Assembly: GCA_965230495.1 (NCBI GenBank)
Contig: OZ246004.1
Span: 2,914,001 to 2,978,000, forward strand
Source: JACJYM01 sp965230495
GTDB taxonomy: Bacteria > Bacteroidota > Bacteroidia > Chitinophagales > Saprospiraceae
Length of the DNA stretch: 64,000 nucleotides
Direction of reading: 5' to 3'
The position numbers were made by a program, and so were the translations under genes. This document shows positions 17,462 to 26,830 of the stretch, in pieces. Each line of letters starts with the position of its first letter. Within the stretch, counting starts at the first letter, position 1. The notes under the pieces are model-generated. The model did no database searches and was not told the origin of the DNA. It was given only the letters and a program-made list of their open reading frames with translations.

Positions 17462-18817
17462 TTAATTATATTTTCTTTTTATAAACCATTCATCATCGTT
17501 AAAAGTAAAACCAAAGTTAACTTGGAAGTAATTCTCTTTAATTGGAGCATTTGTTCCTTGTGTTCCAAACTCGAATCCCAAATTTGCATGAGAAACTTTT
17601 CTTTGGAAAATTAATGGAAAACCAAATCCAAAACTTCCAGCGTAATATTTCAATTGCTCTCCATCTACAACTCTCGGGTCTGTACCGTATTTAAATCCAA
17701 ATCGATAAAATACTCTATCTCTAAATTTATACGATTTGTAATTGGGACGATAATATCCACCTATGGATACACGGTTTGCTCTTTTTAAGCTTCCCTTAAC
17801 TTCTTTAGATGCATCATTAAAGTATTTTGACCAGTCGTCCATTGTATATTCTGCACCTAATGCCCATTTATCGCCACTATAGTAACATGCACCAATTGAT
17901 AAATTAGTAGGTAATGCTATTTTACCCGCAATAGTATCAATACCTATCGTATCATAAGCAATACCGTTGGTTCCGGCATTTCTAAAACCGATTTGCGAAC
18001 TCATCAGATCACCATTTACCTTTGTTCCTCCACCAAAAGTTGCCCCAAAGTTGATTCTCTGAGCCCTTTTATTGTCCTCTTCTACTTCCTTTTTGTTTAG
18101 AGTATGTACATAGCTGGTTCCCAACCTATAGTTGAACCCTCCGACTGTATATTCGTTGCTAAAGATATTATTGTATGCCAGGGGGTTATCAGGAAAAAAA
18201 ATATTATTATCATATTCTATCTTTCCAAACAGATAAGATAAATTTAACCCAAATGAAAAATCTTTATATCGAACTGCATTTCCCCAAAGTAGTTCGTAAG
18301 TACCCCCATTTCCTGTATAATTCCTTTCAAAAACACCAATTTCATTGTCAAACTCAGAAGTAGCGATATTATAACTAACTGACGTATTTTGACGAACTGT
18401 AAAGTTCATTCCAAAGGTTATATTTCTTTCTACCCTATCAAAAACATCATTGAGAGTATTAGAAAGAGGAAATGCCAATGATATATAATCGAAAGCACCA
18501 CTCCATCTATTAAGTTCAGCTCCCTCCTGACTCAAGTTGCTATATTTGGCATTAATTCCAAAATCAAAAGTAGCAGCGGTAAGACTAGCATAACTTGCAG
18601 GGTTTGCAATATTAATATGATAAACGTCATGATAAGCTGTACTCAATCCCCCCATCTGAATTATATGAGAAAAGCCGTACGGTTTTATATCTCCTAAACC
18701 TAGTCTCGAGTAAGGTGAATTATCTTGTTGTTGAGCATATAGAAAGTTCATTAAAGCAGATAGTACTATTACCATCAACCAGTTTCTACGAGAATGATTA
18801 CTGAGTATTTTTCTCAT
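17462..18817 (-). CDS. Outer membrane beta-barrel protein (FadL-like fold)
   Basis: This 451-residue protein has a signal peptide ending FLYAQ. It opens with NSPYSRLGLGDI and NIANPASYASL, a beginning typical of Bacteroidota outer membrane proteins of the FadL/PorV-like group. Repeated amphipathic strands follow, and the final strand VNFGFTFNDDEWFIKRKYN ends close to the C-terminus. Its start overlaps the end of coaX by 20 bases. The order coaX, this barrel, TPR protein is a common Bacteroidota arrangement. Function is unknown; lipid or envelope-precursor transport is a guess. Confidence 0.75.
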   Translation of the reverse strand: MRKILSNHSRRNWLMVIVLSALMNFLYAQQQDNSPYSRLGLGDIKPYGFSHIIQMGGLSTAYHDVYHINIANPASYASLTAATFDFGINAKYSNLSQEGAELNRWSGAFDYISLAFPLSNTLNDVFDRVERNITFGMNFTVRQNTSVSYNIATSEFDNEIGVFERNYTGNGGTYELLWGNAVRYKDFSFGLNLSYLFGKIEYDNNIFFPDNPLAYNNIFSNEYTVGGFNYRLGTSYVHTLNKKEVEEDNKRAQRINFGATFGGGTKVNGDLMSSQIGFRNAGTNGIAYDTIGIDTIAGKIALPTNLSIGACYYSGDKWALGAEYTMDDWSKYFNDASKEVKGSLKRANRVSIGGYYRPNYKSYKFRDRVFYRFGFKYGTDPRVVDGEQLKYYAGSFGFGFPLIFQRKVSHANLGFEFGTQGTNAPIKENYFQVNFGFTFNDDEWFIKRKYN

Positions 18818-19532
18818 TAAATTTTATTATTTGATTTAACCCAATCATTTGTAGATAAGGGATTGCAAATATCTTAGTTTTAATCTTATCTACAAAAAAA
18901 CTATGATCTCCTCCTGTTATTAAAACTTTAAGATCTTTGTATTTTTTAGAAATATGAGATATAAACGATTCCACTTCAAGAATTGTACCTAAAACGATTC
19001 CATTTTGTAAGGCCCTTTCAGTGCTTTTTCCTAACCATTCTCCATCCCATACCGGTTCAACACGTGGTAATTTTGCTGTGTAATCATGAAGTGCATCTGC
19101 TCTCATTTGTATTCCAAGGGTAATATTCCCTCCTTCAAATACTCCATTTTCTGATAATACATCCATAGTTATACAAGTGCCTGTATCTATGATTAAAGTA
19201 TTTTGTTCTGGAAATAAATGTGAAGCCCCTATTGCGGTTGCCAATCTATCTAGGCCCAATGTTTCCGGAGTTAGATAGTTTATAGTAATGGGTAAATGTG
19301 ATTCATGGGAGAGCAATAATACCCTTTTGATATAAGTCTTAAGTCCACTAACAAGGTTCTCTCCAATATTTCCAGATCCTGAAACAATACAATTAGAAAT
19401 TTTGCTATAAGGAATTATTTCCAATAGAGTTTGTTGATCTTCTTCACAGACCTCTTTGTAATCCCACATTTCGTCATTGTCAAAAATGGAAAACTTGGCC
19501 TTAGTATTCCCTATATCTATACAGAGATTCAA
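18798..19532 (-). CDS. coaX: Type III pantothenate kinase
   Basis: The 244-residue protein catalyses ATP-dependent phosphorylation of pantothenate, the first step of coenzyme A synthesis. It has the ASKHA-fold phosphate motif DIGNTKAKFSIFD at the N-terminus, the pantothenate-binding region TPETLGLDRLATAIGA and the adenosine-site motif DTGTCITMD. Length fits the family (about 240-260). Type III enzymes are not inhibited by CoA and need a monovalent cation. It lies 3 bases after the purH stop and overlaps the barrel gene. Confidence 0.95.
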   Translation of the reverse strand: MNLCIDIGNTKAKFSIFDNDEMWDYKEVCEEDQQTLLEIIPYSKISNCIVSGSGNIGENLVSGLKTYIKRVLLLSHESHLPITINYLTPETLGLDRLATAIGASHLFPEQNTLIIDTGTCITMDVLSENGVFEGGNITLGIQMRADALHDYTAKLPRVEPVWDGEWLGKSTERALQNGIVLGTILEVESFISHISKKYKDLKVLITGGDHSFFVDKIKTKIFAIPYLQMIGLNQIIKFNEKNTQ

Positions 19533-19535
19533 ATT

Positions 19536-21068
19536 CTAGTGCTTAAAGTGTCTGATGCCAGTTACTACCATAGACATCCCGTTATCATTACAATACTCTA
19601 TACTCAAAGAATCGTTAATCGAACCTCCCGGTTGAATAACCGCTCTGATGCCCGCTTCATCAGCTATTTGTACACAGTCTGGGAAAGGGAAAAAAGCATC
19701 GGATGCCATTACTGATCCATTTAAATCAAGTTCAAACGATTTCGCTTTTGCAATCCCTTGCTTACAAGCATCTATTCTTGAAGTTTGACCACAACCCATT
19801 CCTAGCATTTGTTCATCTTTCACAAAGACGATCGTATTACTTTTCAGGTGTTTAACCACCTTGTTGGCAAATAATAAATCCTTAATCTGACTTTCTGAAG
19901 GTTCTGTTTTAGTTACCACGTTAAGGTCTGCCTTTTCTTCCGTTTTAATGTCTGTATCTTGTTGGATAACACCATTTAATAGGGACTTGAACGATTTTTC
20001 ATTTTTTTGCCACGACTTAATTCTAAGTAGAATTCTTTTTTTCTTCTTAGTTAAGTGTTCAAGTGCTTCATTTGAAAAAGATGGAGCAATCAGCACTTCA
20101 TAAAATATTTTATCTATCTCCTCAGCAGTTTTTAGGTCTATCTCTGTATTCGCAATTAAAATACCTCCAAATGCAGAAATAGTATCGGCAGCAAATGCTG
20201 CATGCCAAGCCTCTAAAACTGTGCTTTTTGTTGCTATCCCACAAGGATTGGTATGCTTGAGTATCGCAAAAGAAGGTCCATTATCCTTGAACTCTGCCAT
20301 AAGGTTTACTGCCGCATCAACATCCACCAAATTATTAAAAGATAGTTCCTTGCCATTTAACTTTTCAAAAATATCTGTTAATCTTCCAAAGAATTTGGCT
20401 TTTTGATGTGGGTTTTCTCCATATCTCAATTCATTTCCACTATGAATACTGTGTTTAAAAACTCCATCTTTAAGCTCTCCATTATCAGCAAAGTAATTGA
20501 ATATCTCAGTATCATAATTAGATGATACCTGAAAAGATCTCGTGGCCAGATATTTTCTATCTTCAAGATCAGTAACTCCTTGTTTCCTACTCAGCAAATC
20601 ATACAAGTACCCATAATCATCCTGTGAAGAAACCGTGACTACGTCTCTATAGTTTTTAGCTGCTGCTCTAATTAATGAAATTCCTCCTATATCAATTTTC
20701 TCAATGATTTGTGTTTCGTCGTTAGTATTTCTAACAGTCTCTGCGAAAGGGTATAAATCTACAATCACTAAATCGAAGGTAGGAATTTGGTATTGGTCAA
20801 GTTCAACCAAGTGATCTTTTTCTCTTTTAGCCAATATCCCTCCGAATACCTTTGGATGCAAGGTTTTTACCCTCCCTCCCAAAATGGAAGGATATCCTGT
20901 TAAATCTTCAACCTTGTTAACTTGAATATCGAGTGATTCAATAAAAGAATGGGTTCCACCAGTACTATATAATTCTACTCCGAGGGTATTTAATTTTCTT
21001 AGAATATCTTCCAGCCCATTTTTATGAAAAACTGAAATTAGAGCGGATTTTATTTGCAAACTTGACAT
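19536..21068 (-). CDS. purH: Bifunctional AICAR transformylase / IMP cyclohydrolase
   Basis: This 510-residue enzyme catalyses the last two steps of purine synthesis. The N-terminal MGS-like cyclohydrolase domain has ALISVFHKNGLED, LYSTGGT and GGRVKTLHPKVFGGIL. The transformylase domain has ELRYGENPHQKA, the KHTNPCG motif with catalytic Lys and His, SAFGGI and MASDAFFPFPD. Length is normal. It is the first gene of a minus-strand operon with coaX; pairing with coaX is known in Bacteroidota. The start ATG at 21066-21068 encodes MSSLQIKSALIS. Confidence 0.97.
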   Translation of the reverse strand: MSSLQIKSALISVFHKNGLEDILRKLNTLGVELYSTGGTHSFIESLDIQVNKVEDLTGYPSILGGRVKTLHPKVFGGILAKREKDHLVELDQYQIPTFDLVIVDLYPFAETVRNTNDETQIIEKIDIGGISLIRAAAKNYRDVVTVSSQDDYGYLYDLLSRKQGVTDLEDRKYLATRSFQVSSNYDTEIFNYFADNGELKDGVFKHSIHSGNELRYGENPHQKAKFFGRLTDIFEKLNGKELSFNNLVDVDAAVNLMAEFKDNGPSFAILKHTNPCGIATKSTVLEAWHAAFAADTISAFGGILIANTEIDLKTAEEIDKIFYEVLIAPSFSNEALEHLTKKKKRILLRIKSWQKNEKSFKSLLNGVIQQDTDIKTEEKADLNVVTKTEPSESQIKDLLFANKVVKHLKSNTIVFVKDEQMLGMGCGQTSRIDACKQGIAKAKSFELDLNGSVMASDAFFPFPDCVQIADEAGIRAVIQPGGSINDSLSIEYCNDNGMSMVVTGIRHFKH

Positions 21069-21157
21069 TTTAAACCTTATTGTCCATTAATTCCGCAAAT
21101 GTAAAGAATGTAAAGTACAATCCTTCCTATAATTCCACTCAAACATCTGTAAATAAA

Positions 21158-21198
21158 AGGGTGAATCAGCTAAATATTGTTTTTAACTGATTCACCCT
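21158..21198 (-). terminator. Intrinsic terminator of the giant repeat-protein gene
   Basis: The perfect 12-bp inverted repeat AGGGTGAATCAG / CTGATTCACCCT with a 17-base loop lies just past the stop at 21205. On the minus strand it is followed by TTTTATTT. Confidence 0.85.
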
Positions 21199-21204
21199 GG
21201 AATA

Positions 21205-24200
21205 TTATCTGTTAATTTTGATCAATTGATCTCTATATCTAATTCCTCCAGTCTCGACCTCTAAATAGTATATTCCCGAGAGAAGACCTTTAGGTAATTC
21301 TGCCGAAAGCTTATTAGTACTAACCATGGTATATTCTAAATCGCCAATATATCTTCCGTCTTCATTATACATTCTAACAATCGGTGTGGATGCAAACTCA
21401 CTAAAGTATTTAATCTCTACCCTTTCTATAGCCGGGTTAGGATATAATATAAGAGCTCCTCCATTATCTATTACCTCTACTGTAATCTCATCAGTCGCCG
21501 TACATAATTTACAGTCTGTTACCGTTACAGAGTAAACTTCAGTGTCATCTGGTGATACAGTAATTGTAGGAGTAGTTGCTCCGTTTGACCATTGATATTC
21601 AGTTCTAATAACACTTTCCTCTCTGCAACATCCTCCAAAAATACTGATATTGTCAATATCCCATACTGATACCGAACCTCCTATATCTTCAATACAATAA
21701 GCATAAATTTCGAAATAAAATCTTGTCTCTTCACTCACTTTAAAAGCCTCTATGTTTTCAAAATTATGCTCTTGCAATGTCCAATCATGACTAGTGGGAA
21801 CATCTATTGAATCATATACCAACTCGTTTCCACGGTAAACTTTTACAGCGTACAAAGTATTGTAGTTATTGATCCCTCCATTTCCGCTATTCGTTTCCCA
21901 AAATAATGGAGACTTTTCATAAAAGGTCAGTTTACTAATATGTCCCTTTTCATTAGGGTCTATGGTAACATTAAATCTGATCGCTTCACTCTCATCGATC
22001 AGCTCACTTGAGCAAGCGTCTGAAGGTTCAATGCACATGGCCGTTCCAAAATCATTCACACCACTAGTGCAAGAATGAAGACCATCTCTTTGAATTTCTG
22101 ATAAAGCGAACTGTGTACATTCGCTATCGTTAGGATAGTCAGCAAAAAATTCAGCATAACTGTATTGATTTGGAATATCACCTGCTTGACACTCCTCAAG
22201 GTTATACCATCCAATTAAACTATTCTCTGGTATGCACACTTGTTCACATGGAGACTCGTTGGTCAACATTGGTGTCAATGTCACAGATTCTCCTTGGTTT
22301 ATGACCTCATTATCTCCTAAATCAACCATTAGGCAGTTAACCATTACTTCAAACTCTTCAGTAGAAGTACATCCACAACAATCTGTTACTGTTACTGTAT
22401 AATTCGTTGTTTCATCAGGTGATACCATAATTGAAGATCCCGTCTCTCCGTTACTCCACATATATTGGGTGATTTCTGTTTGACTTCCTTCACAACAATT
22501 TCCATATACCTTAATATTATCAATGTCCCAAACACTTATATTAGCTCCATTCTGAACTCTACAATATGGAGCTATTTCAAACATATAATTTCCAACACCT
22601 AATGTTTCGAAATTAGCGTTGTTTGAAAAATCAACTATTACTTTATTCCATTCGGTTGACGATGTCATATTATCATCATAGTAGATTATATGATCATCCT
22701 TCCAAACTCGTAAAGCATATTTAAGTACATAATTATTAGTGCCATTAGCCCCTCCAATCCAATCATAATATTCTGGAGATCTTTCATAAAACTCTAATTT
22801 GGTGATTCTACCAATGGTGTTTGGTGTTACTTCTACTTCAAATTTCAGAGCTTTATCATAATCAATGTTTTTCGCTTGACAAACATCTTGAGTTCCTATA
22901 CACATGCTTACTTCATTATCTCTAGGAGAGCAAGAGTGTGCACCTTCTTCTCTGTACACATTGGTAATACTTACATTGACACAAGAACCTACTTCTGTTT
23001 CACCTATGAATTCATCAAACGATAGATTAGTCCCATCAAATTTATTTGAAGCACAATCCTCAAGATCCCAAAAAGCGAAAACAATTTCATTATCTACATC
23101 ACAAGTGTTGGAACAATCGGATATCGTACTACCTGTCGCAACTATAGTTGCAATATCGCCTTTACATATCATCCCATCTCCATTAACGTAAAGAGTCGGT
23201 TTCGGCTTTGACTCAACTTCATGTGTTGCAGTATCCGAACAACCATTTACATCAGTCACCGTTACCGTGAATATTTGTGTATTTTCATTTGGTATTACCA
23301 GAATTGTTGCTGTTATTTCCCCTGTGCTCCACTCATAACTGGCTCCTCCACTAGCTGTCAATTCAATTTCATGGCCCTCACAAACTATGTCCGGCCCTTG
23401 AATCATCGCCGTCGGTAAACCATGTACCACCACCTCATAACTCGTCTCCCCCTCACATCCGTTCACATCCAATACCGTCACACTATATGTCGTCGTCTGC
23501 ATAGGACTCACCTCTATTACCGATGTCGTCTCTCCTGTACTCCACTCATAACTCAATCCCCCACTAGCCGTTAATTCACTACTCTCTCCTAAACACAATT
23601 CATTGTCTCCACTTATCATCGCCGTCGGTAAACCGTGTACTACCACCTCATAACTCGTAGCATCCTCACATCCGTTCGCATCCAATACCGTCACACTATA
23701 TGTCGTCGTCTGCATAGGACTCACCTCTATCACCGATGTCGTCTCTCCTGTACTCCACTCATAACTCAATCCCCCACTAGCCGTTAATTCACTACTCTCG
23801 CCTAAACACAATTCATTGTCTCCACTTATCGTCGCCGTCGGTAAACCGTGTACTACCACCTCATAACTCGTCTCCCCCTCACATCCGTTCGCATCCAATA
23901 CCGTCACACTATATGTCGTCGTCTGCATAGGACTCACCTCTATCACCGATGTCGTCTCTCCTGTACTCCACTCATAACTCAATCCCCCACTAGCCGTTAA
24001 TTCACTACTCTCGCCTAAACACAATTCATTGTCTCCACTTATCATCGCCGTCGGTAAACCGTGTACTACCACCTCATAACTCGTCTCCCCCTCACATCCG
24101 TTCACATCCAATACCGTCACACTATATGTCGTCGTCTGCATAGGACTCACCTCTATCACCGACGTCGTCTCTCCTGTACTCCACTCATAACTCAATCCCC

Positions 24201-26025
24201 CACTAGCCGTCAATTCACTACTCTCTCCTAAACACAACTCATTATCTCCACTTATCATCGCCGTCGGCGATTCATATACCACCACCGTTACACTTTCACT
24301 GGCCGTACAACCGTTTGAATCCGTTACTGTTACCGTATATGTCGTCGTCTCTTCTGGACAAACTATCAGTACATTCTCCGATCCACATGGCTTACATCCC
24401 GCAGTATCTCCCCTATAATCCAAAGGTAAACCTCCATCTACCAATGTCAATAATCCCGTACTCCTATCTATCCTAAACAACCTACCTCTATCTACTTGCC
24501 AACCATATAAATCACCTCCCTCGATATACATACCTCCAAACTCATCTGTCTGTGCTCCCGTCTCTCCAGTGTATATAGCATTCTCCACAGGACCACTTAT
24601 ACAACTTGCCGTATTCGTATTTAAATCTATCTCCAATAACCCATTCTCTATCCCCAAAAATCCATATATCTTATCTCCTTCTATTACCCAATCCTGTATC
24701 CCTCCTGATGGCTCCTCATTACTCGGATCCAATGCGTAACTCTGAAATCCTACCACACAAGCATCCAAATACGTATTACAACTGTTAAATACATTCAATA
24801 TCTCATATTCAACATTCGACCCGTTTCCATGATCACTTAAGTCTATCTTCCCTATATATATCGTGTAATCTATTACATCAAATGTAATCGGATCTATTAA
24901 TCCCGTCATCGCTGGAAAATAATATATCCCCTCTGATATATCGCCTATATAGTTGAATATCCCCGTAACCCCAGTAGCTCCATATAAATTAGGTGGCTGT
25001 GGTATCTCTCCTAATATCATACTCTCTCCACTATCTGTATCTATCTCCGTTAAATACCCTCGTATCGCTTCTAAAGGACTGTCTCCTGGTCTATGCATCC
25101 CGTATAATAAATCCTCTCCTCCTTCACTACAATAATAACCTATTCCGTTTATATTCTCTACCGTTAACTCTCCTCTTTCTTCCAACCCTTGTTCTCCATA
25201 TACATATAAGCTTTGTCTATCACTAAATTGTGACCCTCCAACATAATATGTACCATCACAATTGCTCTCGCCTGTTGCATCCCACTCATAACTCACTCCC
25301 CCGCTAGCCATCAATTCCGTACACTCTCCCTCGCATATTTCTAAATCTCCTTCTATTGTAATATCCGGATTATCATGTACCACCACCTCATAACTCGTCT
25401 CTCCCTCACATCCGTTCACATCCAATACCGTCACACTATATGTCGTCGTCTGCATAGGACTCACCTCTATTACCGACGTCGTCTCTCCTGTACTCCACTC
25501 ATAACTCAATCCCCCACTAGCCGTTAATTCACTACTCTCTCCTAAACACAATTCATTATCTCCACTTATCATCGCCGTCGGTAATCCGTGTACTACCACC
25601 TCATAACTCGTCTCCCCCTCACATCCGTTCGCATCCAATACCGTCACACTATATGTCGTCGTCTGCATAGGACTCACCTCTATTACCGATGTCGTCTCTC
25701 CTGTACTCCACTCATAACTCAATCCCCCACTAGCCGTTAATTCACTACTCTCTCCTAAACACAATTCATTGTCTCCACTTATCATCGCCGTCGGTAATCC
25801 ATGTACCACCACCTCATAACTCGTCTCCCCCTCACATCCGTTCACATCCAATACCGTCACACTATATGTCGTCGTCTGCATAGGACTCACCTCTATCACC
25901 GATGTCGTCTCTCCTGTACTCCACTCATAACTCAATCCCCCACTAGCCGTTAATTCACTACTCTCTCCTAAACACAATTCATTATCTCCACTTATCATCG
26001 CCGTCGGTAAACCGTGTACTACCAC
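21205..26025 (-). CDS. Giant T9SS surface protein with near-identical Ig-like repeats (C-terminal 1,600 residues of a split gene)
   Basis: The frame starts artificially at a GTG inside a repeat; the true gene almost certainly begins at 28350. In order it holds three 71-residue Ig-like repeats (each with ISGDNELCLGESSEL and SYEWSTGETTSVIEV), then a diverged repeat interrupted by a propeller-like segment of about 300 residues (24,360-25,270). Four more repeats and a diverged one follow. Next are two copies of a Cys-rich domain of about 190 residues, each followed by an Ig-like unit (VSPDETTNYTVTVTDC), and a T9SS tail (ALILYPNPAIERVEIKYFS to ITDQ-like end). The repeats alternate DVNGC and DANGC. 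The role is probably adhesion or cell-surface coat. Strong terminator at 21158-21198. Confidence 0.75.
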   Translation of the reverse strand: MVVHGLPTAMISGDNELCLGESSELTASGGLSYEWSTGETTSVIEVSPMQTTTYSVTVLDVNGCEGETSYEVVVHGLPTAMISGDNELCLGESSELTASGGLSYEWSTGETTSVIEVSPMQTTTYSVTVLDANGCEGETSYEVVVHGLPTAMISGDNELCLGESSELTASGGLSYEWSTGETTSVIEVSPMQTTTYSVTVLDVNGCEGETSYEVVVHDNPDITIEGDLEICEGECTELMASGGVSYEWDATGESNCDGTYYVGGSQFSDRQSLYVYGEQGLEERGELTVENINGIGYYCSEGGEDLLYGMHRPGDSPLEAIRGYLTEIDTDSGESMILGEIPQPPNLYGATGVTGIFNYIGDISEGIYYFPAMTGLIDPITFDVIDYTIYIGKIDLSDHGNGSNVEYEILNVFNSCNTYLDACVVGFQSYALDPSNEEPSGGIQDWVIEGDKIYGFLGIENGLLEIDLNTNTASCISGPVENAIYTGETGAQTDEFGGMYIEGGDLYGWQVDRGRLFRIDRSTGLLTLVDGGLPLDYRGDTAGCKPCGSENVLIVCPEETTTYTVTVTDSNGCTASESVTVVVYESPTAMISGDNELCLGESSELTASGGLSYEWSTGETTSVIEVSPMQTTTYSVTVLDVNGCEGETSYEVVVHGLPTAMISGDNELCLGESSELTASGGLSYEWSTGETTSVIEVSPMQTTTYSVTVLDANGCEGETSYEVVVHGLPTATISGDNELCLGESSELTASGGLSYEWSTGETTSVIEVSPMQTTTYSVTVLDANGCEDATSYEVVVHGLPTAMISGDNELCLGESSELTASGGLSYEWSTGETTSVIEVSPMQTTTYSVTVLDVNGCEGETSYEVVVHGLPTAMIQGPDIVCEGHEIELTASGGASYEWSTGEITATILVIPNENTQIFTVTVTDVNGCSDTATHEVESKPKPTLYVNGDGMICKGDIATIVATGSTISDCSNTCDVDNEIVFAFWDLEDCASNKFDGTNLSFDEFIGETEVGSCVNVSITNVYREEGAHSCSPRDNEVSMCIGTQDVCQAKNIDYDKALKFEVEVTPNTIGRITKLEFYERSPEYYDWIGGANGTNNYVLKYALRVWKDDHIIYYDDNMTSSTEWNKVIVDFSNNANFETLGVGNYMFEIAPYCRVQNGANISVWDIDNIKVYGNCCEGSQTEITQYMWSNGETGSSIMVSPDETTNYTVTVTDCCGCTSTEEFEVMVNCLMVDLGDNEVINQGESVTLTPMLTNESPCEQVCIPENSLIGWYNLEECQAGDIPNQYSYAEFFADYPNDSECTQFALSEIQRDGLHSCTSGVNDFGTAMCIEPSDACSSELIDESEAIRFNVTIDPNEKGHISKLTFYEKSPLFWETNSGNGGINNYNTLYAVKVYRGNELVYDSIDVPTSHDWTLQEHNFENIEAFKVSEETRFYFEIYAYCIEDIGGSVSVWDIDNISIFGGCCREESVIRTEYQWSNGATTPTITVSPDDTEVYSVTVTDCKLCTATDEITVEVIDNGGALILYPNPAIERVEIKYFSEFASTPIVRMYNEDGRYIGDLEYTMVSTNKLSAELPKGLLSGIYYLEVETGGIRYRDQLIKINR
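23430..24285 (-). repeat. Tandem 213-bp repeats, array 1 (four units)
   Basis: Anchor sequence CCTCATAACTCG recurs at 23433, 23646, 23859 and 24072, an exact 213-base period (71 codons). Units differ by only a few bases, mostly silent (for example CTCTCCT/CTCGCCT). The sharp near-identity implies recent duplication or gene conversion. Confidence 0.9.
25383..26025 (-). repeat. Tandem 213-bp repeats, array 2 (three units plus start of mosaic)
   Basis: The same anchor recurs at 25386, 25599 and 25812, again with a 213-base period. At the next expected position (26025) the anchor has lost one C (ACCACTCATA for ACCACCTCATA), which breaks the frame, and the regular period ends. Confidence 0.9.
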
Positions 26026-26830
26026 TCATAACTCGTCTCCCCCTCACATCCGTCATAACTCGTCTCCCCTATACATCCGTTCATAACGTCAATCCACTAC
26101 CGTCACACTATATGTCGTCGTCTGCATAGGACTCACCTCTATTACCGATGTCGTCATCTCCTGTACTCCACTCATAACTCTTCTCCTGTACTCCTTCGTC
26201 CGTTTATATTCATCGGCCGTCTAGCCGTTAATTCACTACTCTCTCCTAAACACAATTCATTATCTCCACTTCTCGTCGCCGTCGGTAAACCATGTACTCA
26301 CATCCACCTACCGTCACACTATAACGTCGTCTCCCTGTACTCCACTCATAACTCAACATCCACAATTCATTGTTCTACATCCACTACCGTCACACTATAT
26401 GTCGTCACATCCGTTCACATCTACCGTCACACTATATGTCGTCGTCTGCATAGGACTCACCTCTATTACCGATGTCGTCATAACTCAATCCCCCACTAGC
26501 CGTCAATTCTCCTGTACTCCACTCATAACTCAATCCCCCACTAGCCGTCAATTATGTAACACTACTCTCTCCTAAACACAATTCATTGTCTCCACTTATC
26601 ATCGCCATCGGTAAACCGTGTACTACCACCTCATAACTCGTAGCATCCTCACATCCAATCCCCATCCAATACCGTCACACTATATGTCGTCGTCTGCATA
26701 GGACTCACCTCTATTACCGATGTCGTCTCTCCTGTACTCCACTCATAACTCAATCCCCCACTAGCCAATTCACTACTCTCTCCTAAACACAATTCATTCG
26801 GTTAATTCACTACTCTCTCCTAAACACAAT
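26026..26830 (-). repeat. Scrambled mosaic of 213-bp repeat fragments
   Basis: About 800 bases are made almost wholly of fragments of the 213-bp unit, roughly 10-60 bases long, out of order, with deletions and local duplications. Examples are AACTCAATCCCCCACTAGCCGTCAATT at 26477 and again at 26527, and a duplicated 30-base piece around 26770-26830. Every frame is closed. Three or four intact units would fit the space. An unresolved repeat in the assembly is the likeliest cause; repeated recombination is the alternative. Confidence 0.8.

Noticed and set aside
24606..25226. Open frames on the plus strand within the giant surface-protein gene
   Set aside because: They are shadows of the minus-strand coding sequence, low in complexity and without ribosome sites or recognisable motifs.
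26020..26025. Start codon of the 1,606-residue frame
   Set aside because: The GTG lies inside a repeat, has no signal peptide after it, and arises from one lost C in the repeat anchor.
23400..26800. Regular repeats could be a CRISPR array or satellite DNA
   Set aside because: The period is 213 bases, exactly 71 codons, and the units encode an Ig-like domain in one frame. There are no short palindromic repeats with unique spacers.
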